Part shown: piece by piece, positions 25,637 through 33,417 of the stretch
How the letters are laid out: each line of letters opens with the position of its first letter
Numbering within the stretch: the stretch's first letter is position 1
Origin: Paenibacillus wynnii
GTDB lineage: Bacteria > Bacillota > Bacilli > Paenibacillales > Paenibacillaceae
NCBI RefSeq assembly: GCF_030812855.1
Contig: NZ_JAUSTK010000011.1
Span: 90,498-154,497 of the forward strand
Direction: 5' to 3'
DNA: 64,000 nucleotides
Notes under the pieces: generated by a model
The model's database searches: none
Told to the model about the DNA's origin: nothing
The model's input: only the letters and a program-made list of their open reading frames with translations
Made by a program: the position numbers and the translations under genes

Positions 25637-26173
25637 TTAGAACCGTACGCACAATCGATCAATAACCTCAGGAGAAGAGCGATTTAGCCTTCGGATAAAA
25701 GCACGGACATGAGTCCGAATGTAATAAAATCTCCCGAAAAACACGTTATTAATGACATCACTACGTAGCCATTTCCATAAGCCTTCGACAAGATTTAATT
25801 CAGGACTATATGGTGGTAAAAAGACAAAGCTTAGCCGAGGATGTTCCTTCAGGAAAGATTGAATGTGCTTCGCGTGGTGAATACGAGCGTTATCTAAAAT
25901 CATCACAATCGTACCTTTTGGATAGGTCTGCAGTACTCGCTTCAAAAAAGATTCGAAGGTTAGCATACCGTAATTTTCGGCTTCATGACAAAGAATCTGA
26001 CCCGTTTCATAGTCCAACGTAGCGAGCAATTTGGCTCCTCGATGTTGTCCATGTGTTTTAATTTTTCGTTGTTTCCCTTTGAGAAACCAATTGTATTGCA
26101 GAGCTTGGTAATCTCGGATCATTGATTCATCTTCGAATAGAAGATGATCAATTTCGTTATTTAGGACTTTTTT
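25637..26173 (-). CDS. IS630 transposase, catalytic part (orfB)
   Basis: The frame is open from the A8 run at 26168-26175 to the stop. It contains the DDE catalytic core of the IS630/Tc1 superfamily: LLFEDES (first Asp), VMILDNARIHHAK (second Asp) and FLPPYSPELNLVEGLWKWLR (Glu). Translated alone it lacks a convincing start (the first ATG, at 26122, lies inside the core after the first Asp). It is therefore probably expressed as a fusion with the upstream frame by slippage at the A-run, or it is dead because of a one-base indel there. Confidence 0.85.
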   Translation of the reverse strand, partial: KKVLNNEIDHLLFEDESMIRDYQALQYNWFLKGKQRKIKTHGQHRGAKLLATLDYETGQILCHEAENYGMLTFESFLKRVLQTYPKGTIVMILDNARIHHAKHIQSFLKEHPRLSFVFLPPYSPELNLVEGLWKWLRSDVINNVFFGRFYYIRTHVRAFIRRLNRSSPEVIDRLCVRF

Positions 26174-26675
26174 TTAAAGCGGGAAAAATATCTTCCTTAA
26201 ATGCATTTTGTTTGTCCAGATCTGCACGAGCGAGCGTGTACGTAGGCTTTGTATAACTAAAGCCCAAGTAATGAAGCACTTTGGATGCCCCTCGTAGTGT
26301 AAAGCTCTGACCAAATTCGCGGTGAATGTAACGAACTACGAGACGAAGAGTCCAATTATATTGAGCCTCAAAACCAACATCCACAGGCTGCTTACTGGAG
26401 ATCATTTCAGCTAACTGTTTTTCTTGATCAGGCTTTAGTTTATGGGGCTTTCCTGGAGAATGTTTAGGGACCAGACCTTCGACACCGTGTTGTTTGAATA
26501 CATGGATATAGCGTTCGATCGTCTGACGATTTCGTTTGATAATAGCACAAATATCTTTCGTTTTTCGCCCTTCTAAATGAAGGCAAACCGCTTGATACCG
26601 CTCATACAATCGTTTATTTTGTGTTTTTCGCATGGCTTCAATTAGTGATTCAATTTCTGTTTTCTGGGTTTTCAT
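26157..26675 (-). CDS. IS630 transposase, DNA-binding part (orfA)
   Basis: The 172-residue reading frame carries the helix-turn-helix region of IS630 transposases. RLYERYQAVCLHLEGRKTKD, then ICAIIKRNRQTIERYI, forms the first helix-turn-helix. A Pro/Gly-rich linker (PKHSPGKPHKL) and a second helical region (VVRYIHREFGQSFTLRGASK) follow. The ATG at 26675 is preceded by GAGGTGAGG, better than an upstream start at 26732 that lies in the terminal repeat. The frame ends just after A8, where orfB opens in the +1 frame. Joined, the two give a normal-length (about 350 residue) transposase. Confidence 0.82.
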   Translation of the reverse strand: MKTQKTEIESLIEAMRKTQNKRLYERYQAVCLHLEGRKTKDICAIIKRNRQTIERYIHVFKQHGVEGLVPKHSPGKPHKLKPDQEKQLAEMISSKQPVDVGFEAQYNWTLRLVVRYIHREFGQSFTLRGASKVLHYLGFSYTKPTYTLARADLDKQNAFKEDIFPALKKSPK

Positions 26676-26784
26676 TGACCTCACCTCTTTGGTTGTGGTC
26701 CTAATTATTACCCAATTTTTTCGACTCAACACTAAAATCAGTTCTTGACAGGTGACGAGAAAGACAGAAATCCGTTACGCCCCA

Positions 26785-26968
26785 TAGAGGAATTTTCTCC
26801 CTCTATTTCTGCTCCCGGTACCCCGTTTGGGCAATTAGAGGAAATTTCGCCCGCTAATTTTGAGGATATACCTCTTTGGGACGGTATGGGTAAGATTATA
26901 GGGGTATTTTCCCTTTAATCTCATATTCATGGCGTTTCGGTCGGTATTAGCAGGCATTTTCCCCTCTA
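26785..26968. repeat. array of four short hairpin units
   Basis: Four imperfect palindromes of about 20 bp with a common plan, TAGAGGAAATTT...CCCTCTA, occur at 26785-26805, 26836-26856, 26899-26917 and 26947-26968, roughly 50-60 bp apart. Each is preceded by a G/T-rich spacer. Similar palindromes recur at 54173-54197 and 54286-54308. They encode nothing. Confidence 0.6.
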
Positions 26969-27047
26969 ATTCACCGAAGGACGGTAGCGTCAAGAAGTTT
27001 GTGTAAGCAGGTAAAAGTATCCATCGAGTATTCTTAATATGCTGAAG

Positions 27048-27091
27048 CTGTTCCTGTGGGAGGGGGGAATTTCCCCCTCCCACAGGAACAG
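27048..27091. repeat. strong perfect hairpin inside the IS256 end
   Basis: Two perfect 19-bp arms (CTGTTCCTGTGGGAGGGGG and its complement) flank six bases, just after the transposase stop. No T-run follows on either strand, so it may block incoming transcription or translation more than terminate by the classical mechanism. Confidence 0.6.
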
Positions 27092-27100
27092 GCCGAGACG

Positions 27101-28294
27101 TTAGTTGTTGTCTTGAGTTTCTCTGGCTGGGTAGCGTTGTTCAAATAGCTGAGATAGTTTCTTCTTGACCTCTAGAACGCCAAAACCATGTATCACTCGT
27201 TCAGCAAAGCGTTCGTTGTAATCCATCATTTCCAGATAGATAATTTTCTCGGCGGCATCCATGTTGGTGAGACTGTTCATGGGATTCAGTCGCTTTCGAA
27301 TCTCCTTATTCATTCGCTCAATGGAGTTAGAGGTGTAGATCGCATTCTTTATTACTGCTGGATATTTATAAAACGTCAGCAAGGTAGACAACTGTTCCTC
27401 CCAAGAACGTATTTCCTTGGGGTACAGTTTGCTCCATTTGGTTTTTACGGTGTCAAAAGCCGCCAACGCCAAGTCATGGTCCGCTGCAGTGTAGATCGTC
27501 TTTAGATCCTCGATCACTTCCGTTTTGTGCTGAATCCGGATTTTTGGAAAGGTGGAGCGAACTTTATGGACAATGCAATGCTGGACATCGGCCTTAGGAT
27601 ACGTTTCCCGAAAGGCTGTGTCTAGCCCTGGCAATCCGTCAAAGACACCAAGCAGAACTTCCTGAGCGCCTCGGTTATAGAGATCTTTAAGTACCTCTCT
27701 CCAACCATTGGAACTCTCTTGGCCGCCCACATAGAAGCCGAGGATTTGACGGTGTCCGTCTTCGTCGATACCCATGGCGAAATAAACGACTTCACCGCTG
27801 ACGGTGCTGCGCTTGAGTTTCACGTACAAACCATCTAGGTAGATAACCGAGTATCGTTTTTGTAAGGGACGCATCTGCCACTGCTGAATATCTTCCAGCA
27901 CAGTGGCGGTAATATTACTGACGGTGGTGGGGGAGTACTGGCTTCCAAACATACTTTCAATAAAACGGGCTACGTCTCGCGTTCCCATCCCACTTTTGTA
28001 CATCTGGATGACGGCCTCTTCCAGCCAACCATCCCGCCGCTGGTACGGCTCAAACATTTGGGTCTGGAAGTCGCCGTTACGATCTCGAGGCACCTGAAGA
28101 TCCTCTAGATTTCCATACTTGGTGTGCAGGCTGCGTTTGTAATAACCGTTGCGGCTGTTACGCTCACCGGCTTGCTCGTTTTCCATGAAGTGCTGGATCT
28201 CCGCTTTCATGATAGATTCCAAGTTATCTTTGACAAATTGAGTGACAAGATTTTCAAATAGATTATTAAGCATGTTTTCGGGTAAAATAGTCAT
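27101..28294 (-). CDS. IS256-family (Mutator) transposase
   Basis: The 397-residue protein is full length for the family. It contains the N-terminal Mutator motif (RNGYYKRSLHTKYGNLEDLQ, VPRDRNGDFQ) and the DDE residues in VIYLDGLYVKLKR (Asp), LLGVFDGLPGLDTAF (Asp) and YTSNSIERMNKEIRKRLNPM (Glu). The Cys/His-type motif ADVQHCIVHKVRST is also present. It cuts and pastes or copies its element using short inverted repeats. The ATG has AAGGGA upstream. Nothing suggests inactivation. Confidence 0.95.
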   Translation of the reverse strand: MTILPENMLNNLFENLVTQFVKDNLESIMKAEIQHFMENEQAGERNSRNGYYKRSLHTKYGNLEDLQVPRDRNGDFQTQMFEPYQRRDGWLEEAVIQMYKSGMGTRDVARFIESMFGSQYSPTTVSNITATVLEDIQQWQMRPLQKRYSVIYLDGLYVKLKRSTVSGEVVYFAMGIDEDGHRQILGFYVGGQESSNGWREVLKDLYNRGAQEVLLGVFDGLPGLDTAFRETYPKADVQHCIVHKVRSTFPKIRIQHKTEVIEDLKTIYTAADHDLALAAFDTVKTKWSKLYPKEIRSWEEQLSTLLTFYKYPAVIKNAIYTSNSIERMNKEIRKRLNPMNSLTNMDAAEKIIYLEMMDYNERFAERVIHGFGVLEVKKKLSQLFEQRYPARETQDNN

Positions 28295-28397
28295 CGAGTA
28301 GGGTCCCTTCTTGGTGGTGTCGTAATCCCGAGAATACCCTACTTTTTTGTTGCCTGACTAGGCTCCAAATCTTGGTACACAACTTATTTTACGCCAT

Positions 28398-28649
28398 CCG
28401 AAGGACTGGTCCGCAACCCGGATTCGCTACCTGTAAGACGTAGTTGCCCCAAACCCGGTGAAACATCAGGCGAAGTTAACTCGAAATCGTTCCCGGCACA
28501 GTGACGTAAACGGAAAATCAAGCACTGATTTCGAGAAAGAGCCATTTTTTCTTGTCTAAAAATTTAGTTCAACTTATATAGTTACATAATTCAGACATTA
28601 AATGGCAAAATAAGATCACTTCGCAGTTTAATTTATGGAGGTGAGCAGC
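28398..28649. other. gap between IS256 and the ger operon
   Basis: This holds the right copy of the CCGAAGGA target duplication, then about 160 bp without a gene. An inverted copy of the IS630 left end (GTTCAACTTATATA, 28567-28580) and 60 bp leading to GGAGGTGA before the first ger gene complete the gap. The operon's promoter must lie in this last 70 bp or within the mobile island. Confidence 0.5.
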
Positions 28650-30095
28650 ATGACTGACAGTGTGTTGGATCGTATCAAGGAGCAACTGACGGGCTGCACG
28701 GATGCTGTTAATCAGTCCATTCGGGTTCATGGTCATACTTGTATGCAAATGTACATTCCTTCCATTGTAGAGAATCATTGTGTACAGAATTTCATTAGCT
28801 TACCGCTTCAATCTGAAGCAGATTCTATCTCTAATTGGCCGCTTTTTTTGGAGCGTCTGGATAGAGGGTCAGTATTTCCAATCCCTTCTCTTAAAGCTTT
28901 CGATCTGTCAGAAGCAATCGATCTTGTTGTAGCTGGTAATGTGGTTTTATATATTGAAGGACTTCCTTTTCTTTATTATTTTAAACTAACGCAGTATCAA
29001 AAAAGAGCCATTTCTGAATCCAAAAATGAGTTAGTAGTCATTGGTCCCCAGGAGGCTTTTATTGAGGATATTCAGAGTAATCTATCCCTCCTTCGTCATA
29101 AGATCAAGCACCCGGATTTAAAGATTAAGCTTTATACCATTGGCAAATATACAAAAACTGATGTATATGTTGTCTATATTGAAGGCTTATATAAGCCGGA
29201 GGTTTTGGCAGATATTGATGAAAAGCTGAAGAACATCTCGATTGACGGGATTCTGGGAAGCAGTTATCTGGCGGAGCATTTGAAAACAAATAAACCCACT
29301 CCTTTTCCTATATTTCAGTATACGGAGCGACCAGATTCTGTTGCGGCTTCTTTAATGGAAGGGCGGATAGGCATATTGACAGATGGTACGCCTTCAACAC
29401 TGCTTGCACCTGTAACCTTTTTTTCACTGCTGCAGTCTTCAGAGGATTACTACCAGAGCCCCTATGCTGGAAGCTGGATTCGTATCCTGCGTCTGTTTTT
29501 CTCCATTCTCTCTTCAACTCTACCGTCCCTCTATATAGCGATTACCACATTTCATTCTGAAATCATTCCGTACAACCTATTAGTAACCATCGCAGCCGCA
29601 CGTGAAAATATTCCTTTCTCAGCGCTAACTGAGGCATTGTTGATGGAGCTTACCTTTGAAGCCATAAGAGAGGCTGGTACGCGGATACCCAAGCCTGTCG
29701 GACAAACCATTTCAATTATTGGCGGTATTGTTATTGGCCAAGCCGCAGTACAGGCCGGTATTGTATCTGCTCCCATGGTAATTGTGGTATCCATTACTGG
29801 AATTGCCTCCTATATTATTCCGCACATGGAACTCGGTTTGACCTTTAGATTATTAAGATTTGTTCTGTTGATCTTGGGTGGAACCATGGGGTTAATCGGT
29901 GTGTTCACCGCCGTATTTATAATCTATGGACATCTAGCGAATCTGAAATCTTTCGGAACTCCGTATTTACAGCCTATCGCTCCACTCGTCCTCCAGGATT
30001 GGAAGGATACCATACTGCGTGTCCCATCTCCCTGGATGAAGAAACGAAGCAATGCCTATTCCAAAGGGAAGCAAAGGAGACAAGCTAAGAAATGA
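28650..30095 (+). CDS. spore germination protein, GerA family (A subunit)
   Basis: The 481-residue protein has a soluble N-terminal domain of about 240 residues and a C-terminal membrane domain with four to five helices. Typical GerA motifs include VVAGNVVLYIEG, RIGILTDGTPSTLLAPVTFF, and EALLMELTFEAIREAGTRIP followed by PVGQTISIIGGIVIGQAAVQ. The A subunit forms the ion-channel core of the germinant receptor in the spore inner membrane. ATG 28650 is correctly spaced after GGAGGTGA; an ATG 15 bases upstream overlaps that site. It is the first gene of an A-C-B operon. The final TGA overlaps the next ATG. Confidence 0.93.
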   Translation: MTDSVLDRIKEQLTGCTDAVNQSIRVHGHTCMQMYIPSIVENHCVQNFISLPLQSEADSISNWPLFLERLDRGSVFPIPSLKAFDLSEAIDLVVAGNVVLYIEGLPFLYYFKLTQYQKRAISESKNELVVIGPQEAFIEDIQSNLSLLRHKIKHPDLKIKLYTIGKYTKTDVYVVYIEGLYKPEVLADIDEKLKNISIDGILGSSYLAEHLKTNKPTPFPIFQYTERPDSVAASLMEGRIGILTDGTPSTLLAPVTFFSLLQSSEDYYQSPYAGSWIRILRLFFSILSSTLPSLYIAITTFHSEIIPYNLLVTIAAARENIPFSALTEALLMELTFEAIREAGTRIPKPVGQTISIIGGIVIGQAAVQAGIVSAPMVIVVSITGIASYIIPHMELGLTFRLLRFVLLILGGTMGLIGVFTAVFIIYGHLANLKSFGTPYLQPIAPLVLQDWKDTILRVPSPWMKKRSNAYSKGKQRRQAKK

Positions 30096-31240
30096 GATAT
30101 ATAAAGCTGGGAGTTGTTGCATGCTTAATTCTTAGTTTGACGGGGTGCTGGTCAAAAGAAGAGCTGGATGACTTGACGTTTGTATTCGGCTTATATGTAG
30201 ATAATGGAAAGAAACCGGGTACGGTGGAGGTCACGATCAGCACACCTTTGCCTAATCGTCTAATGTCAGCCCAGCAATCGTCAAGCGGGGGTGGAGACGG
30301 TAAACCCTATTCTATAGTGTCAAAGACTGCACCGACGATCACCGAAGCGATGATTTCCATCCAAAGGGATCTAACCCGCCGGATTACTCTTTCCCACCTC
30401 AAAGTGGTTGTTATCGGAGAAGACTATGCCAAAAAAGGAATTGGTGAGCTCTTGGAATGGCTAAAGAGAGAACCTGGTTTTCCACTGGGAACCTATGTTC
30501 TCGGCTGTTCAGGGAGGGCAAAGGAAATAACGAAGTTAACACCTGTTTATGAACAACAGCCTTCTCAAGTACTGTTGAATTTCGTTTCGGATAACTTCAT
30601 GTTTAAAACCACGATCAAGGACTGTTTAATCGCTGATGCATCCTACTCCGGATTTGCCTTAACATATCTAAACATTGGCACCAAACCGGAGTCCATCGAA
30701 ATAGGAAAGCCTGAATATTGGGCACGGATCCAGGGAGCAGCCTTGTATCAAAAAAACAAGATGAAGGGCTCTCTTAAAGTTAGAGAGGGGATAGCCTTGG
30801 CCTGGGCACAAGGAAATGTCCACTTTCCGTTGTACTCCATCACATGGGACGAAGGTAAAGGGACTGCCAGTGCTCTAATCACCTTTTCAAAATCATCTAA
30901 AGCCGTTTCATTATCGAATAAGGGTCCGATCTTTAAAATCTCATTAAAAGGAACAGCCAGCATGGTTTCCATCAAGAACTCTGAACTATATGATATTAAG
31001 GCAATTTCTGCAGTGATTAAGGATAAGCTTGAACAAAAAATTTCCGGGGACGTCACAGAAGCCATTCGAAAAACACAGAAAGCTGGCACGGATGTCTTGC
31101 ATTTAGGTCTTCTTATGGAATGGAATTATCCGCAGCGATGGAAGAAACTCCAAAACACATGGGAAAATTATTATTCTCATGATGCCGAAATAAAGGTTAC
31201 CACAAACATTCATATAAGTAATTTTGGAGCTGCGCAGTAA
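30092..31240 (+). CDS. spore germination lipoprotein, Ger(x)C family (C subunit)
   Basis: The 382-residue lipoprotein has lipobox LTGC (lipidated Cys19) followed by WSKEELDDL, the standard Ger(x)C start (CW...EL). A central three-domain region follows (ITEAMISIQRDLTRRITLSH, LKVVVIGEDYAKKGIGELLE), and the C-terminal domain ends with NYPQRWKKLQNTWENYYSHD. The C subunit sits on the outer leaflet of the spore inner membrane and is needed for receptor function. It starts within the last codon of the A gene (ATGA overlap), so it is translationally coupled. Confidence 0.93.
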   Translation: MRYIKLGVVACLILSLTGCWSKEELDDLTFVFGLYVDNGKKPGTVEVTISTPLPNRLMSAQQSSSGGGDGKPYSIVSKTAPTITEAMISIQRDLTRRITLSHLKVVVIGEDYAKKGIGELLEWLKREPGFPLGTYVLGCSGRAKEITKLTPVYEQQPSQVLLNFVSDNFMFKTTIKDCLIADASYSGFALTYLNIGTKPESIEIGKPEYWARIQGAALYQKNKMKGSLKVREGIALAWAQGNVHFPLYSITWDEGKGTASALITFSKSSKAVSLSNKGPIFKISLKGTASMVSIKNSELYDIKAISAVIKDKLEQKISGDVTEAIRKTQKAGTDVLHLGLLMEWNYPQRWKKLQNTWENYYSHDAEIKVTTNIHISNFGAAQ

Positions 31241-31264
31241 TCTTTTAATAGGAGGAGCTATGCA

Positions 31265-32353
31265 ATGCAGACCACGAAATGGCAGCTTTTTCGTTTTACA
31301 CTCATCTATTTGTGCTCACAAGTCGCTGTGTTTTTAATCCCTATTCTCATTACAAGCTCATCTTATCAGGGGGGGATTGCGTTACTAGCTGGATTTGCTT
31401 TGTCAGTGATTATTTTGGTATTTACGATCCATGTGGGAATGCTGAGACCGAATCAGGCTTGGGTAGACTTTGGTAGGGATATTGTAGGTAAATGGGGACA
31501 TCGGTTTGTGCTGGTTATTCTATTATGCTGGTGTGTCTATTTTGCTGCTTTTGATATTCAGAATTTCGTCCTATTTTTTGGTTCCAATTATTTAAGGGGT
31601 ACTCCGCCTTTGTTTATTCAATGTCTGCTTGGACTTGTAATTATGTATACAGCCAGCTTGGGCTTTACCACACTTGTTTATATGGCTGATGGAATATTTT
31701 TAATCTTTTGTGCAGCGATTGTGTTTTCATTGTTTATATTTCTGCCGAATGCGGACTTCAGTATGCTTCCAGCCTTAATCCATTATCATGACCCGGGGAT
31801 TGCGGTTAAAGATTCTTTTGTAGTGACGTCATGGTTTGCGGAATGGGTTGTATTTCTTTTTGTAGTACCGGATTTGAAAATGGAGGTTAGGATGTTTAAA
31901 AAGATTTATTTCGCTGGTTTATGTGTACTTATTATTGTGTTACTCGACTGGTTAATGACATTACTAAATTTCGGTCCGCATTTGGGGAAGGATCTTAATT
32001 ATCCGCTAGTGGATATGGTGCGAAGCACGTCACAAGATGATATCCTCAGCAATATAGATCCCCTTTTGATTGGAGTATGGTCTTCCTCCATGTTTATTCA
32101 CAGTTCCTTTCTGATCTATGTAGCTTTCAGATGTGTATCGAATCTTACTAAAGGACGGGGAAGCAAGTACATTATCCCAGCCCTCATTACGGGTGCTGTA
32201 GCGATTGCCTATATTTATTCACGAAATCTCGCCAGCTATTTCATACATTATAAATCCTTTACGACGGTAATCATTTGGCTGCTTGTTGAATGCATACCTG
32301 TTTATTACTCCATAGTGGCTTTCATTCGATTCAGAAAAGGCATGCCGAAGTAA
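31265..32353 (+). CDS. spore germination permease, GerB family (B subunit)
   Basis: The 362-residue protein has ten predicted membrane helices of the APC superfamily. The N-terminus TTKWQLFRFTLIYLCSQVAV and later MVRSTSQDDILSNIDPLLIG fit GerB/YndE permeases (the conserved E/D-R region is DPLLIGVW). The B subunit is thought to bind the germinant (amino acid or sugar). A-C-B order is one of the common arrangements. It has AGGAGG upstream and ends the operon. The germinant cannot be inferred. Confidence 0.92.
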   Translation: MQTTKWQLFRFTLIYLCSQVAVFLIPILITSSSYQGGIALLAGFALSVIILVFTIHVGMLRPNQAWVDFGRDIVGKWGHRFVLVILLCWCVYFAAFDIQNFVLFFGSNYLRGTPPLFIQCLLGLVIMYTASLGFTTLVYMADGIFLIFCAAIVFSLFIFLPNADFSMLPALIHYHDPGIAVKDSFVVTSWFAEWVVFLFVVPDLKMEVRMFKKIYFAGLCVLIIVLLDWLMTLLNFGPHLGKDLNYPLVDMVRSTSQDDILSNIDPLLIGVWSSSMFIHSSFLIYVAFRCVSNLTKGRGSKYIIPALITGAVAIAYIYSRNLASYFIHYKSFTTVIIWLLVECIPVYYSIVAFIRFRKGMPK

Positions 32354-32436
32354 GGCTCTATTATTATAAAATGTAGGCGCTTTCTGTTATGATTAATTCC
32401 AGTACATACCTTTTTTAATAGGATGGTGTTAATTAT

Positions 32437-33414
32437 ATGAATCTTCAAGAGGTAACCGAACTAATCCAATCAATAAGAGTTAATTTGGCGAAGGTAATTG
32501 TTGGAAAAGAAGAGGGGGTAGACTTGCTGCTGACTGCTTTGTTAGCTAACGGTCACGTTCTATTGGAGGATGTACCAGGAACGGGTAAAACCTTATTGGC
32601 AAAAGTACTCGCCCGATCTTTGGACTGCACATTTAAAAGAATTCAGTTTACTCCGGATTTACTTCCTTCTGATTTGAGCGGAATTAACTTTTATAATCAG
32701 AAGACGGGGGAATTTCAATTCAGGCCCGGTCCAGTGTTCGCCAACGTGTTGCTGGCTGATGAAATCAATCGTGCAACACCCAGAACACAATCTAGTTTGC
32801 TTGAATGTATGGAGGAGCGTCAAATTACAATTGACGGTGTTACCCATGAATTAGAAGCGCCTTTTCTGGTTATAGCCACTCAGAATCCGATAGATAACCA
32901 TGGTACCTTCCCGCTGCCCGAGGCTCAACTGGACCGCTTTCTAATGCGGATAACGACAGGATATCCTTCATCAGAGGAAGGGATTCATATTCTTCAGCGT
33001 TTTGGGCAGCACAACCCCCTTGATACAACACTTGCTGTCGTAACCGCTCCACAAGTTTTAGCTGCACAACGATTTGCTGCTTCGGTCATGATCAGCGATG
33101 ATTTACTTTCTTATATTATTCAAATTACTGAAGCAACCCGTAAGTCCCCCTCAGTGAAGCTGGGTGCAAGTCCTCGAGCCAGCGGTGCTTTACTCCGATC
33201 CGCACAAGGTTATGCCCTGATCCGTGGACGGGATTATGTTACACCGGATGATATTAAAGCCGTAGCCGTACCGGTACTTGCCCATCGGCTGCTATTCAAC
33301 CACGGTCTGAAATCACGGGAAGGTCAAGCTGCGGAGCTCGTCCATCAAGTGCTGCAACAGGTGGAGGTACCCGCGGAAAGGGTAGTTCTCACCAGGTCTG
33401 GAAGGGTGGATTAA
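32437..33414 (+). CDS. MoxR family AAA+ ATPase
   Basis: The 325-residue protein has Walker A LLEDVPGTGKTLLAK (about residues 42-56), Walker B NVLLADEINRATPRTQSSLL (about 103-122), sensor 1 FLVIATQNP and the C-terminal AAA lid with SPRASGALLRSAQGYALI, where Arg is sensor 2. MoxR ATPases act as chaperones for maturation of metal or envelope complexes and are nearly always followed by a DUF58 gene, as here (4 bp gap). The ATG follows a weak site (AATAGGATGG). The gene starts a three-gene operon. Confidence 0.93.
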   Translation: MNLQEVTELIQSIRVNLAKVIVGKEEGVDLLLTALLANGHVLLEDVPGTGKTLLAKVLARSLDCTFKRIQFTPDLLPSDLSGINFYNQKTGEFQFRPGPVFANVLLADEINRATPRTQSSLLECMEERQITIDGVTHELEAPFLVIATQNPIDNHGTFPLPEAQLDRFLMRITTGYPSSEEGIHILQRFGQHNPLDTTLAVVTAPQVLAAQRFAASVMISDDLLSYIIQITEATRKSPSVKLGASPRASGALLRSAQGYALIRGRDYVTPDDIKAVAVPVLAHRLLFNHGLKSREGQAAELVHQVLQQVEVPAERVVLTRSGRVD

Positions 33415-33417
33415 GCG

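Larger units (their letters stand above)
25617..26734 (-). mobile_element. IS630-family insertion sequence
   Basis: The element carries a two-frame IS630 transposase. The left end reads TATATAAGTTGAACAAAAGA and the right end (reverse complement) TAGTGTTGAGTCGAAAAAAT. These form an imperfect inverted repeat bounded by TA dinucleotides, the target used by this family, and the length of about 1.1 kb is normal. A 14-bp exact inverted copy of the left end also occurs at 28567-28580. The original right boundary could therefore be there instead, with the intervening material acquired later. Confidence 0.65.
26982..28397 (-). mobile_element. IS256-family insertion sequence with 8-bp target duplication
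   Basis: A complete Mutator-type transposase is enclosed by imperfect terminal inverted repeats. The left end contains GCGTCAAGAAGTTTGTGTA and the right end, read inward, GCGTAAAATAAGTTGTGTA. Directly outside both ends is CCGAAGGA (26974-26981 and 28398-28405), a perfect 8-bp direct repeat as expected for this family. The length of 1.4 kb is normal. An intact TSD and an intact gene suggest a fairly recent insertion into the neighbouring hairpin array. Confidence 0.85.

Noticed and set aside
26785..26968. CRISPR array
   Set aside because: The units are imperfect palindromes with irregular 48-63 bp spacing, differ from each other, and there are no cas genes.
26835..27083. 82-codon minus-strand frame spanning the hairpin array and the IS256 boundary
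   Set aside because: It crosses the target duplication and terminal repeat of the IS, so it is a chance frame.
25487..28615. Gene interrupted by the IS island, reading across the reconstructed empty site on the minus strand
   Set aside because: Rejoining at the TA does not place the flanking minus-strand fragment in frame with an ATG on the other side; stops intervene.
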